In this document: positions 52,415-61,057 of the stretch, piece by piece
How the letters are laid out: the number at the start of each line of letters is the position of its first letter
Position numbering within the stretch: the first letter of the stretch is position 1
Source of the DNA: Amycolatopsis sp. CA-230715
Lineage (GTDB): Bacteria > Actinomycetota > Actinomycetes > Mycobacteriales > Pseudonocardiaceae
Direction of reading: 5' to 3'
DNA length: 64,000 nucleotides
NCBI RefSeq assembly: GCF_018736145.1
Contig: NZ_CP059997.1
Span: 1,921,501 to 1,985,500, forward strand
Program-made: the position numbers and the translations under genes
The notes under the pieces: model-generated
Database searches by the model: none
Told to the model about the DNA's origin: nothing
Seen by the model: the letters and a program-made list of their open reading frames with translations, nothing else

Positions 52415-52861
52415 ATGATCATCATTTCGACCCGCGCGATGCGGCCGTGGACGGTCGCGATCGCGGGTGACACGGCCACCTTCAGCGCGGTGTCCTCAGT
52501 GGACGACCACACCGCGGACGCCGCGCTCCCCCGCGTGTGGGGCGGGCGGGGGCTCGGCGTCCACCGGGTGGACCTGCGCGGGTTCCACGCCTCGCTCGTC
52601 GAAACCATGAAGCACCCCGCCTACTGGGCCGCCCGCGCGCGCCGGGGGCTGAGCACCGGGCGCGGGACCACCGAGGCGTGGTCGGTGCCGCACCACGACA
52701 GCGACGAGAACTTCGTCTACTTCACCGGGCCGTGCGGCAGCCCCGGCGAAGCGGTCGGCTACCGGTCGGCCGCGGTGTTCACCATCGAGCTCGTCGACCT
52801 CCGCGGCCTGCGCGTCCGGCTCACCGGGCTGCTGACGACACTGCCCTCCGACGCGCGCTAG
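52415..52861 (+). CDS. Hypothetical protein, 148 residues
   Basis: Soluble alpha/beta protein starting MIIISTRAMRPWTVAIAGDT. No family recognised. It has no signal peptide or transmembrane segment; His and Asp occur together in PHHDSDENFVYF. Start ATG 52415 has no strong ribosome-binding site. The stop overlaps the stop of the convergent Ddn-like gene by 4 bp. Coding is supported by strong GC bias at third positions. Confidence 0.6.
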   Translation: MIIISTRAMRPWTVAIAGDTATFSAVSSVDDHTADAALPRVWGGRGLGVHRVDLRGFHASLVETMKHPAYWAARARRGLSTGRGTTEAWSVPHHDSDENFVYFTGPCGSPGEAVGYRSAAVFTIELVDLRGLRVRLTGLLTTLPSDAR

Positions 52862-53289
52862 GCCTTCGGTTCGAGGAAGACCAAGGGGATCTCGCGGCTC
52901 GTCTTCGTCTGGTACCCGGCGTAGTTGCGGTGCTCGGCGGTGACCTTCGGCCACAGCTCGGCGCGCTCGGCCGCGGAAGCCACGCGCGCCCGCATCGGCC
53001 GCGACGCCCCGCCCTTCAGCGCCACCTCGACCTCGGGGTTCGCCGACAGGTTGAGGAACCACGCCGGAGCCTTGTCGTCACCGCCGCGGGAGGCGACCAC
53101 GACGAGGGTGTCCCCGTCCTGCCACGGCGAGGTGAGCATGACCGTGCGCCGCGCACCGGACTTCCGGCCGGTCGTGGTCAGCTCCAGCACCGGCATCCTG
53201 GACATCTCCCAGCCCAGTTTGCCGCCGCTGAGCTTGAGCATTCCGCGGTGGATCCCGTTCATGGCCTTCAACACGAAGTCACTAGGCAT
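52858..53289 (-). CDS. Deazaflavin (F420)-dependent nitroreductase-family protein (Ddn-like)
   Basis: 143 residues: MPVLELTTTGRKSGARRTVM (residues ~32-51), WQDGDTLVVVASRGGDDKAP and WFLNLSANPEVEVALKG are the conserved blocks of the Ddn/Rv3547 split-barrel family, which uses F420H2 to reduce quinones or nitro compounds. ATG 53289. A companion SAM methyltransferase gene lies 15 bp upstream in the same direction. Confidence 0.9.
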   Translation of the reverse strand: MPSDFVLKAMNGIHRGMLKLSGGKLGWEMSRMPVLELTTTGRKSGARRTVMLTSPWQDGDTLVVVASRGGDDKAPAWFLNLSANPEVEVALKGGASRPMRARVASAAERAELWPKVTAEHRNYAGYQTKTSREIPLVFLEPKA

Positions 53290-53303
53290 GACGTGAAGGT
53301 AGC

Positions 53304-54155
53304 TCAGGTAGCGGGTACTTCGCCGACCGCGCACCACATGAACGGGCCCGCCTCGCGCTCGGCCTCGGTGATTTCGTCGTCGGGGCGCCAGTCCGCGAGG
53401 TGCACGATCCCGGGCTCCAGCAGGGAATGACCGGAGAACCACTGCTCGACGTCCGCGCGCGTGCGCAGGAAGGCCGGGTTCTGGGTGTTCTTGTACTGCT
53501 CGGCGAGCCGGGCGATCTGCGCGGCGCCCTCGTTGTCGCTGTCCTCGTTGCAGATGTGCGACAGGGCGAGCCAGCTGCCCGGCGCGAACTCGTCGCGGTA
53601 CTGGCGGACCAGCGCGTCGACGTCGGTCTCGCCGCCGACGAAGTGCAGCACGGACACCAGCAGCACGCACACCGGCTTCGCCGGGTCCAGCAGGCGGCGG
53701 GTGGTCTCGTGCTCGAACACCGATTCCGGGTCGCGCAGATCGGCCTGCACGATCCCGGCCCAGTCCAGCGCGTCCTGCTCGGTGAGGATGTGCTCGGAGT
53801 GCGCCGCGGCGACCGGCTCGTAGTCGACGTAGACGACGCGGCCCTCGTCGGCGCCGGCGTGGTTCGCGACGATCTCGTGCACGTTGCCGACCGTCGGCAC
53901 GCCGGAGCCGAGGTCGAGGAACTGCGTGATCCCGTGGTCGAGCGCGGCGCGGACGACCCTGCCGAGGAACCGGCGGTTCGCCATCGCGAGCGGTTTGATC
54001 AGGGGGAACTGCTTGACGGCCTGGTCGGCGAAGTACCGGTCGACGGCCCAGTTCGTGGTGCCGCCGAGGTAGGCGTCGTAGATGCGGGCGGAGGACGCCT
54101 CCTCCAGGTTGACGCCTTCCGGCGCGGCGGGTGCGTTTTCCCCTGTTGTGCTCAC
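53304..54155 (-). CDS. DUF574 / SAM-dependent methyltransferase (Methyltransf_19)
   Basis: 283 residues. NLEEASSARIYDAYLGGTTN (N-terminal family signature), FLDLGSGVPTVGNVHEIVAN (SAM loop, ~residues 80-99), VYVDYEPVAAAHS and LLVSVLHFVGGE are typical of the large actinobacterial DUF574 family, whose substrates are mostly unknown. GTG 54155 was chosen because GGGAG precedes it by seven bases; a GTG at 54173 lacks such a site. Confidence 0.9.
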   Translation of the reverse strand: MSTTGENAPAAPEGVNLEEASSARIYDAYLGGTTNWAVDRYFADQAVKQFPLIKPLAMANRRFLGRVVRAALDHGITQFLDLGSGVPTVGNVHEIVANHAGADEGRVVYVDYEPVAAAHSEHILTEQDALDWAGIVQADLRDPESVFEHETTRRLLDPAKPVCVLLVSVLHFVGGETDVDALVRQYRDEFAPGSWLALSHICNEDSDNEGAAQIARLAEQYKNTQNPAFLRTRADVEQWFSGHSLLEPGIVHLADWRPDDEITEAEREAGPFMWCAVGEVPAT

Positions 54156-54236
54156 CTGTGTGCTCCCAACCACATTCGCGTGCCGTCGGGGGCGAGCCTA
54201 GCGCTGCCGTTGTACGGGGTTCACCCGCCGGTGCCG

Positions 54237-54650
54237 CTAGCTGCGGAACGCCAGTTTGGCGATCTCGGCCTCGAAGTCGAACCACTCGGGCTCGTCGCCA
54301 CCGGGCACCTGCTCGTAGCTGCGGTCGAGGAACGCGGCGATCTCCTGCGCCGGGGCCTCCAGCACGGCGGCGCCGTCGGGCGCGTCCAGTTCGAAGACGA
54401 CCTTCGCCGCGTCGGTGCTGGGGCTGATCCGCACGTCACCGTCGCCGGACGGGGCCAGCAGGCCGTCCGCGAGCAGGTCGCGGCTGAACATCCACCGGAC
54501 CGTGCCGCGACCGGAGTGGAACGCGGCGACGACCGCGTACGGGTCGTCGGAGTCGTACTCGAGTTCGACGCGCACCGGCAGGGGGTTCGCGCCGAAGGTG
54601 CGCAACCCGAAGACGACTTCCGCCCTGGCGGAACGATGTTCGTTGCCCAC
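54237..54650 (-). CDS. SsgA-like sporulation/cell-division regulator (SALP)
   Basis: 137 residues. RAEVVFGLRTFGANPLPVRV, then ELEYDSDDPYAVVAAFHSG, and WMFSRDLLADGLLAPSGDGD follow the SsgA/SsgB family over its whole length. SsgB-type proteins position FtsZ for septation in filamentous actinomycetes. Start GTG 54650. The upstream 277-bp gap is relatively AT-rich and contains its promoter region; the terminator of the next gene lies at its far end. Confidence 0.9.
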   Translation of the reverse strand: MGNEHRSARAEVVFGLRTFGANPLPVRVELEYDSDDPYAVVAAFHSGRGTVRWMFSRDLLADGLLAPSGDGDVRISPSTDAAKVVFELDAPDGAAVLEAPAQEIAAFLDRSYEQVPGGDEPEWFDFEAEIAKLAFRS

Positions 54651-54884
54651 GGTTCATACCCCTTCCGTGCCGTGGCCCGTTTTGATCTTGCCTCTACAAA
54701 TAACGCCCTGTGATGCCCAACGACACGCGTCTGAAGATTATTCACACCTTCGGAGGAGAGTTAGGTCGCACTTTTCCAGGCGATGGACGCACTGTTATGA
54801 GTTGAATCACAAGGGTAGGGCTTGAGTCTGTCATTTCGGTGACACGTGCCCGTTCGGCCAGCGAAGGGTGCCGATGCGTCCCTC

Positions 54885-54924
54885 GGCGGGGCGCCGCGCC
54901 AGAGGACGAGCGCGGCGCCCCGCC
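54885..54924. terminator. Terminator of the alpha/beta hydrolase gene
   Basis: GGCGGGGCGCCGCGC (54885-54899) and GCGCGGCGCCCCGCC (54910-54924) form a perfect 15-bp GC stem with a 10-nt loop, 3 bp beyond the stop of the minus-strand hydrolase gene. Confidence 0.8.
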
Positions 54925-54927
54925 TGG

Positions 54928-55707
54928 TCAGAGCACCTCGCGCAGTTTCGCCGCGAACCCGGCGGGGTCGGCGGCGAAGCCGACGTGATCGCCGGGGAAG
55001 AGCACGGTCTGAGTGTCGAGCAGTTTCGCGACGGCGTCGGCGGCGAGCCTCGCTGGCTGGTCCGCCGAGGACCCGGCGCCGCTGCCGAGCACGACTCTCG
55101 TCGAGGCGGAAACGAGCGCGTCCACGTCGGGTTCGAAGGCGCCGATCTCCTCGATCATGTGCCCGAGGAACACGGCGAAGTTCGCTCGCATCCGCGCGTA
55201 TTCGGCGGGGTCCGGCTCGGGGCCGTCCAGTTCGGCGATCTCCATGAACTTCGCCATCGCGGCGTCGACGCCGTCCCTGCGGTAGATCACGGCCAGCTCG
55301 TCGTCACCGCCGAAATCCGGCAGCAGCGTGGTCACCGGCGGCTCGTGCGCCACCAGCACCCGCACCAGACCGGGGTGCCGCGCGGTGAGCGCGAGCCCGG
55401 TGATCGCGCCGCCGCTGCTGCCGAACACGAACGCGGGCTCGTCGGTGACGGCGGCCAGCAGCCGTGCCGCGTCGTCGGCCTGCGTGTCGACGGTGATGTC
55501 GGCGTCCGGGTCCTCTCGGGTGCTGCCGGAGATCCCGCGCGAGTCGTAGGTGACCACGGTGTGGTCCGCGGCGAGATCCTCGGCGAGCCCGGTGAACGCG
55601 GCGGATTCCATCGCCCCGCCGGGGATCAGCAGCAGCACCGGTCCGGCGCCCCTGACCTGGTAGCGCAGCCGTGCGCCCGGTACCGCCAGAAACTGTTCGT
55701 CGGCCAT
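54928..55707 (-). CDS. Alpha/beta hydrolase
   Basis: 259 residues. LLIPGGAMES (oxyanion region), VVTYDSRGISGSTRED, nucleophile elbow VFGSSGGAITG (Ser ~residue 94) and the His in LFPGDHVGFAADP near the C terminus give a complete triad with an Asp before it. ATG 55707. Similar to many actinobacterial esterases/haloperoxidase-like hydrolases; the substrate is open. Confidence 0.88.
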   Translation of the reverse strand: MADEQFLAVPGARLRYQVRGAGPVLLLIPGGAMESAAFTGLAEDLAADHTVVTYDSRGISGSTREDPDADITVDTQADDAARLLAAVTDEPAFVFGSSGGAITGLALTARHPGLVRVLVAHEPPVTTLLPDFGGDDELAVIYRRDGVDAAMAKFMEIAELDGPEPDPAEYARMRANFAVFLGHMIEEIGAFEPDVDALVSASTRVVLGSGAGSSADQPARLAADAVAKLLDTQTVLFPGDHVGFAADPAGFAAKLREVL

Positions 55708-55806
55708 GTCCCTCGTCCTCACTCGCCTGGCGCCCCGGCGGCGCCGTTCGCCCGGTGGTCGCGCGCGGGCCGCCGGACCGGACACGGCCGCGAGGAAGAC
55801 TTCGGC

Positions 55807-56934
55807 TCAGTTCGGGACGGCCCGCTCGGCGGGCCCGCTGTAGTGGCTCAGCGGCCGGATCAACGCGTTCGCCGCGAGCTGCTCGGTGATGTGCGCGGTC
55901 CACCCGGTGATCCGCGCGGCCACGAAGATCGGCGTGAACGTGGGCGTGTCGAATCCCATCAGGTGGTACGCGGGGCCCGCGGGGTAGTCGAGGTTCGGGT
56001 GCAGGCCCTTCTCCCGCAGCATCGCGCGAGCCAGTGCCTCGTAGGTGTCGAGCAGAGTGTGGCCGCCTCGCGCTTCGACGACGTCCTGCAGCGCGGCGCG
56101 CATCGCGGGCACACGCGAATCGCCCTTCTTGTACACCCGGTGGCCGAACCCCATGATCTTCTTCTTCGCCGCGAGCGCGTCGGCGAGCCAGTCGTCGACG
56201 GCGTCGGCCGAGCCGATCTCGGTGAGCATCGCCATCACCGCCTCGTTCGCGCCGCCGTGCAACGAGCCCTTGAGCGCGCCGATGGCCGCGGTCACCGCGC
56301 TGTACATATCGGACAGTGTCGAAGTGACCACCCTGGAGGTGAACGTCGAAGCGTTGAAGCTGTGCTCCGCGTAGAGCACCAGCGAAGTTTCGAAAGCCCG
56401 CACGACCGGCCGCTCCGGCACCTCTCCGAAGGTCATGTGGAGCAGGTTCTCCGCGAACCCGAGATCGTCGCGCGCCGGGATCGGTTCGAGGCCGCGGCGC
56501 CGCCGCTGCGCCAGTGCGACGACGGCGGGCAGCGCCGAGAACAGGCGCAGCGCCTTCCGCCGGTTGGACCGCGGCGCGTTGTCGTCCTCACCGGGATCGT
56601 GCGCGCCGAGGATGCTGACCGCCGTGCGCAGCGTGTCCATCGGGTGCGCCGAGGCGGGCAGCCGCATCAGCGTGTCGACGAGGCTCGAACTGAGCCCGCG
56701 GTGCGCGCGCTCGAAATCGGACTGCGCGGCGAGCTGGTGCGGCGTGGGCAGTTCGCCATGCCATAGCAGGTAGGCGACCTCCTCGAACGACCGGTGCGCG
56801 GCGAGGTCCTGCACCGGGTAGCCGCGGTAGGTGAGCGAGTTGCTCTCCGGGTTCACCATCGAGATCGCCGTGGTGTCGACGGTGACCCCGTTCAGTCCCT
56901 TGTGGATGGTTCCGGGTTCTTTGACCGCGGGCAT
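55807..56934 (-). CDS. prpC: 2-methylcitrate synthase/citrate synthase
   Basis: 375 residues. GSLHGGANEAVMAMLTEIGS (catalytic His, ~residues 224-243), MGFGHRVYKKGDSRVPAMRA (His-Arg for oxaloacetate, ~260-279) and the C-terminal Arg in LSHYSGPAERAVPN are the citrate-synthase active-site blocks; the short type-II length and prp neighbours favour methylcitrate synthase, which condenses propionyl-CoA with oxaloacetate. Last gene of prpDBC, 11 bp after prpB. Confidence 0.93.
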   Translation of the reverse strand: MPAVKEPGTIHKGLNGVTVDTTAISMVNPESNSLTYRGYPVQDLAAHRSFEEVAYLLWHGELPTPHQLAAQSDFERAHRGLSSSLVDTLMRLPASAHPMDTLRTAVSILGAHDPGEDDNAPRSNRRKALRLFSALPAVVALAQRRRRGLEPIPARDDLGFAENLLHMTFGEVPERPVVRAFETSLVLYAEHSFNASTFTSRVVTSTLSDMYSAVTAAIGALKGSLHGGANEAVMAMLTEIGSADAVDDWLADALAAKKKIMGFGHRVYKKGDSRVPAMRAALQDVVEARGGHTLLDTYEALARAMLREKGLHPNLDYPAGPAYHLMGFDTPTFTPIFVAARITGWTAHITEQLAANALIRPLSHYSGPAERAVPN

Positions 56935-56945
56935 CGATGTCCTCC

Positions 56946-57839
56946 TCAGAGCCGGAAGTCGAAGACGGTTTCGTCGAAGGCGCGGTAGCCTTCGTAGTCG
57001 AGCAGGTCGTAGAGATCGCGCCGGTGCTGCATGGAGTCCACAAGAGACGCTTGCGTGCCGTCGGCGCCGATCGTGGCGAGCCCGGTGTCGGCCGCGTGCA
57101 TCGCCAGGCGCAGCAGGGTCACCGGGTAGATCACCAGGTTCACCCCGAGCGATTCCAATGTGGACGTGGTGAGCAGCTCGCTCTTGCCGAACTCGGTCAT
57201 GTTGGCCAGGATCGGCACGTCCACCGCCGAGCGGACGGCTTCGAAGTCCTTCGCGTCCGCCATCGCTTCGGGAAAGATGAGATCTGCGCCCGCGTCGGCG
57301 TATGCCTTCGCCCTCGTGATCGCCTCGGCCATGCCGTGCACGGCCTTCGCGTCGGTCCGCGCGGCGATCACGAACGACGGATCGCGCCGCGCCGCCACCG
57401 CCGCGGAGATCCGGCGCACCGCGGTCGCGGTGTCGACGACGTCCTTGCCGTCGAGGTGCCCGCAGCGCTTGGGGTTCACCTGGTCCTCGATGTGCAGCCC
57501 GGCCACCCCGGCGTCTTCGAGGAGCTGCACCGTGCGCGCCACGTTCATCGGCTCACCGAACCCGGTGTCGGCGTCCACGATGCTCGGCAGATCGGTCACC
57601 CTGGCGACCTGGCGCGCCCGGTCGGCGACCTCGGTCAGCGTGGTGAGCCCGATGTCCGGCAGCCCGAGTTCAGCCGAAATCACCGCGCCGGACAGGTACA
57701 CGCCTTCGAAGCTGCGGCGTTGGATCAGCTTGGCGGACAACGGGTTGAACGCGCCGGGGAAGCGCAGTAGCCGTCCGGAGGCGAGCCCAGCGCGGAAGGC
57801 GGCGCGCTTTTCGGCTGCGGTCGTGGTGGCGTGCGGCAT
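56946..57839 (-). CDS. prpB: 2-methylisocitrate lyase
   Basis: 297 residues of the isocitrate-lyase superfamily. The active-site loop KRCGHLDGKDVV (Cys, ~residues 123-134) is the PrpB form of K-x-C-G-H; VYLSGAVISAELGLPDIGLT and VDADTGFGEPMNVARTVQLL (Asp metal ligand) complete the site. It splits 2-methylisocitrate to pyruvate and succinate. The ATG overlaps the prpD stop by one base. Confidence 0.95.
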   Translation of the reverse strand: MPHATTTAAEKRAAFRAGLASGRLLRFPGAFNPLSAKLIQRRSFEGVYLSGAVISAELGLPDIGLTTLTEVADRARQVARVTDLPSIVDADTGFGEPMNVARTVQLLEDAGVAGLHIEDQVNPKRCGHLDGKDVVDTATAVRRISAAVAARRDPSFVIAARTDAKAVHGMAEAITRAKAYADAGADLIFPEAMADAKDFEAVRSAVDVPILANMTEFGKSELLTTSTLESLGVNLVIYPVTLLRLAMHAADTGLATIGADGTQASLVDSMQHRRDLYDLLDYEGYRAFDETVFDFRL

Positions 57840-59317
57840 CAGAAGATCCCCTTCGTGGTGGCCGACTCGTCCGCGGCGACCGGAAGGGCCAGGTCCGCGA
57901 CTTCGCGCGCGGTCAGCGAGGGAAGCCGCTGGACGGTGTCGAGGAATTCCTTCTGCGCCACCGGTTCCACCACGCCGTCGGCGAGTTCGCGGAACTTGGC
58001 GAGGTACTGTTCGCGAGCGAAGGGGCGCGCGCCGCGGGGATGCGCGTCGGCGACCTCGATCTCCTCGGTCAGCGTGCTCCCGTCGGTGAACTCGATTTCG
58101 ACGCGCCCGCCGAACGCCGGGTCCGCAGCGTGGTATCGACTAGTCCACTGTGGATCTTCTTCGGTGGTGATCTTCCGCCACAGTTCGACGGTTTCGGGCC
58201 GCGTGGCACGGGCGCGGTCGTACGAGCGTTCGTGGTGCCACGCGCCGTCTTCCAGTGCGACGGCGAAGATGTAGGGCACCGAGTGGTCCAGCGTCTCCCT
58301 GCTGGCCCCGGGGTCGTACTTCTGCGGGTCGCCGGAACCGGAGCCGATCACGTGGTGCGTGTGGTGGCTGGTGTGGATGACGATCCGCCGCACCGTCCCG
58401 AGATCGACCTTCGGGCCGAGCGCGCGGGCGAGGTCGATCAGCGCCTGGCTCTGGTACTCGGCGGAGTGCTCCTTGGTGTAGGAGTCCAGGATCGCGCGCT
58501 TCGCCTCGCCCGGCGCGGGAAGCGGCACGGTGTATTCGGCGTCCGGGCCGCCGAGCAGCCACGCGATCACCCCGTCCTCGCCCTCGTAGACCGGGCTCGG
58601 CGAGCCTTCCCCGCGCATCGCCCTGTCCACGGCTTCGATCGCGGTCTTCCCCGCGAACGCGGGCGCGTACGCCTTCCACGACGAGATCTCGCCCTTGCGC
58701 GACTGCCTGGTCGTGGTCGTGGTGTGCAGTGCCTGCCCGATGGCCTGGTGCACGACCTCGGTGGGCAGCCCGAGCAGCGCGCCGATTCCCCCGGCGACGG
58801 CGGGGCCGAGGTGCGCGATGTGGTCGATCCGGTGCTCGTGCAGGCAGATCCCCTTCACCAGGGCGATCTGCAGCTCGTACGCCGCGGCGATCCCGCGCAC
58901 CAGATCGGCACCGCCGCGGCCGGTGTGCTGGGCAACGGCGAGGACCGGCGGAATGGTGTCGCCGGGATGGGAGTAGTCGGCGGCGAGAAAGGTGTCGTGG
59001 AAGTCCAGTTCCCGCACCGCGACGCCGTTCGCCCAGGCCGCCCACTCCGGCGAAACACGGGTGGCGGCACCGAAAACGGTCGCGCCGGGCGCGGCGGGGT
59101 GGCATCGCGCCTGGTCCCTCGCCGCGCGCACCGGCCGCCTCGCCAGCGACGCCGCCGCGACGGCCGCGTTGTCGATGACCCGGTTGACCACCATCTCGGC
59201 GGTTCCGGCGGGGACCTCGACGGCGTCGGTGGCGACCGCGGCGAGCTTCCAGGCGAGCTGGTCTTCCCGCGGCAGCCGCTTCGCCGACGGGTGGCTGCGG
59301 ACGGTGTGCTCGATCAT
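57839..59317 (-). CDS. prpD: 2-methylcitrate dehydratase
   Basis: 492 residues of the MmgE/PrpD family: NGVAVRELDFHDTFLAADYS, HPGDTIPPVLAVAQ and RIDHIAHLGPAVAGGIGALL (N-terminal helical domain), DPAFGGRVEIEFTDGSTL in the lid. It converts 2-methylcitrate to 2-methyl-cis-aconitate without an iron-sulfur cluster. ATG 59317 follows AAGGGGCG; first gene of the operon, divergent from prpR. Confidence 0.94.
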   Translation of the reverse strand: MIEHTVRSHPSAKRLPREDQLAWKLAAVATDAVEVPAGTAEMVVNRVIDNAAVAAASLARRPVRAARDQARCHPAAPGATVFGAATRVSPEWAAWANGVAVRELDFHDTFLAADYSHPGDTIPPVLAVAQHTGRGGADLVRGIAAAYELQIALVKGICLHEHRIDHIAHLGPAVAGGIGALLGLPTEVVHQAIGQALHTTTTTRQSRKGEISSWKAYAPAFAGKTAIEAVDRAMRGEGSPSPVYEGEDGVIAWLLGGPDAEYTVPLPAPGEAKRAILDSYTKEHSAEYQSQALIDLARALGPKVDLGTVRRIVIHTSHHTHHVIGSGSGDPQKYDPGASRETLDHSVPYIFAVALEDGAWHHERSYDRARATRPETVELWRKITTEEDPQWTSRYHAADPAFGGRVEIEFTDGSTLTEEIEVADAHPRGARPFAREQYLAKFRELADGVVEPVAQKEFLDTVQRLPSLTAREVADLALPVAADESATTKGIF

Positions 59318-59451
59318 CGCGCCCCTTCGTGTCAATTTTGTGGTGATCGAGAACGAGCGTCGCACGGGCGTGAAATGCCGTCTACGGCTTGGCATTGTGA
59401 AGTTCTGTGCGAACATCGACCACGGTTGTGAAGACTGTGAAGGGGGCCGAG

Positions 59452-60840
59452 GTGGAGAAGACGTTCGCGGGCGGACGGCTGCGGCACCTGCGCGAAGGGC
59501 GGTCGATGAGCCAGGCCGAGCTCGCGCGGCTGCTGGAGATCTCGCCGAGCTACGTCAACCAGATCGAGCGCAACACCCGGCCGCTGACCCCGGCGGTGCT
59601 GGTCCGGCTGACCGAGACCTTCGGGGTGGACGCCGAGTTCTTCGCCGCGAAGGACACCGCGCGCCTGCTCGCCGACGTCCGCGAGGTGCTGACCGACGAC
59701 ACGATCGGCGAGCACCTCTCCCCCGGTGAACTGGACGAGCTGGCGAGCAACCTCCCATCGGTGGCCAGGACGCTGGTCCGCCTGCACCGCCGCTACCGCG
59801 ACGCCACCGAAAGCCTCGCCGCGGGCCACGGAGCGCGCGCCGACGCCGCGCGCCAGCCGCACGAAGAGGTTCGCGACTACTTCTCCGAGCGGCAGAACCA
59901 CGTGGCCGAACTGGACGAGCACGCCGAAGGCCTCGCCGTCGAACTGGGCCTGCGGCCGGGTGAGGTGCGGACGGCGCTCGCGGCCCGCCTCGCCGATCGG
60001 CACGGCGTCACGGTCACCTCGGACGGGCTCGCGCCTTCGGCCCAGCACCGGTTCGACCCGGCGGAGAAGGTACTGAGGATCGCCCCCGGGCTGCGGCCGG
60101 GGCAGGCCGCCTTCCGGATGGCCTCGGAGCTCGCCCTGCTCGAAGCACGCGACACGATCGACGAACTGGCCGCCGCCGGAACCTTCGCGAACGAGACCGC
60201 ACGGCGGCTCGCCCGGATCGGGCTCGCGAACTACTTCGCGGGCGCGCTCGTGCTCCCCTACCGGTCGTTCCTGGGCGTCGCGGAGCGGTACCGGTACGAC
60301 ATCACACGCCTGTGCGACCACTTCGGCATGGGCTTCGAAACGGTGTGCCACCGCCTGTCCACGTTGCAGCGGCGGGGAACCAGGGGCGTGCCGTTCTCGT
60401 TCGTGCGCACCGACCGCGCGGGCAACCTGTCGAAACGCCAGTCCGCCACCGGTTTCCACTTCTCGCGCGTCGGCGGGTCGTGTCCACTGTGGATCATCTA
60501 CGAGGCGTTCGGCGCGCCGGGGCGCGTCCTCACCCAGATCGCGGAGCTGCCCGACGGCAAGAAGTACTTCTGGCTCGCGCGGACGGTGACGCGTCCCGCC
60601 GCGCACGGCGAGCCGGGCAAGACCTTCGCGATCGGGCTCGGCTGCGAACTCCGGCACGCGCGGCGGCTCGTCTACTCCGACGGGCTCGCACTCGGCGCGG
60701 GTGCCGCGGTGACCCCGATCGGCATGGGCTGCAAGGTGTGCGAACGTCCGGCCTGCCCGCAGCGCGCGTTCCCCGCGATCGGCAAGGACCTCCTCGTCGA
60801 CGAGCACAGCAGCACGTTCGTCCCGTACCCCGCAACGTGA
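59452..60840 (+). CDS. prpR: Short-chain fatty acyl transcriptional regulator (PrpR/RamB type)
   Basis: 462 residues. XRE-type HTH (LRHLREGRSMSQAELARLLE, then ISPSYVNQIERNTRPLTPAV, ~residues 9-48), a long central DUF2083-like domain and a C-terminal cysteine cluster GCKVCERPACPQR that in mycobacterial PrpR (Rv1129c) binds a 4Fe-4S cluster; acyl-CoA sensing lies in the middle. GTG 59452 is preferred over GTG 59407 because AAGGGGG precedes it and homologues start M-x-K-T. Divergent control of prpDBC is the known arrangement; GTTC-n5-GAAC (59402-59414) is a possible site. Confidence 0.93.
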   Translation: MEKTFAGGRLRHLREGRSMSQAELARLLEISPSYVNQIERNTRPLTPAVLVRLTETFGVDAEFFAAKDTARLLADVREVLTDDTIGEHLSPGELDELASNLPSVARTLVRLHRRYRDATESLAAGHGARADAARQPHEEVRDYFSERQNHVAELDEHAEGLAVELGLRPGEVRTALAARLADRHGVTVTSDGLAPSAQHRFDPAEKVLRIAPGLRPGQAAFRMASELALLEARDTIDELAAAGTFANETARRLARIGLANYFAGALVLPYRSFLGVAERYRYDITRLCDHFGMGFETVCHRLSTLQRRGTRGVPFSFVRTDRAGNLSKRQSATGFHFSRVGGSCPLWIIYEAFGAPGRVLTQIAELPDGKKYFWLARTVTRPAAHGEPGKTFAIGLGCELRHARRLVYSDGLALGAGAAVTPIGMGCKVCERPACPQRAFPAIGKDLLVDEHSSTFVPYPAT

Positions 60841-60869
60841 CGGCGAGCACCTCGGCTCGATCTCGACAT

Positions 60870-60885
60870 AGTAGGACGTCCTACT
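60870..60885. promoter_or_regulatory. Perfect palindromic operator in the mmsA promoter
   Basis: AGTAGGACGTCCTACT is a 16-bp perfect palindrome filling the spacer between TCGACA (60863-60868) and TTATGG (60886-60891). A bound dimer would block RNA polymerase directly. It is upstream of the cobalamin riboswitch, giving two layers of control. Confidence 0.7.
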
Positions 60886-60888
60886 TTA

Positions 60889-61016
60889 TGGTGCTTCCAG
60901 GTCTGCGGAACGGGGAAGTCCGGTGCGAATCCGGCGCGGTCCCGCCACTGTGACCGGAGGAGCGGTGCGCCACCGAAAACCCGGTGCGCCGCCGATCCGG
61001 CGAGCCAGGTCACCGG
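60889..61016 (+). ncRNA. Cobalamin (B12) riboswitch upstream of mmsA
   Basis: The conserved core is clear: GGTGCTTCC at the 5' side, GGGGAAGTCCGGTGCGAATC, CCGGCGCGGTCCCGCCACTG then TGA, and the B12 box AGCCAGGTCACC (61003-61014). The expression platform to the start codon at 61058 can fold GCCGCGGATGTCCG and cover the ribosome-binding region (GGATGGAG), so adenosylcobalamin probably blocks translation. Confidence 0.92.
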
Positions 61017-61057
61017 CCGCGGATGTCCGTGTTTCCACGAGGATGGAGTAGGCACGC

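Noticed and set aside
54812..54829. Micro-ORF ATG GAC GCA CTG TTA TGA (MDALL) near the SsgA-like gene
   Set aside because: The only Shine-Dalgarno-like sequence is more than 20 nt away, there is one copy only and no repeated peptide, unlike the MSRDN array.
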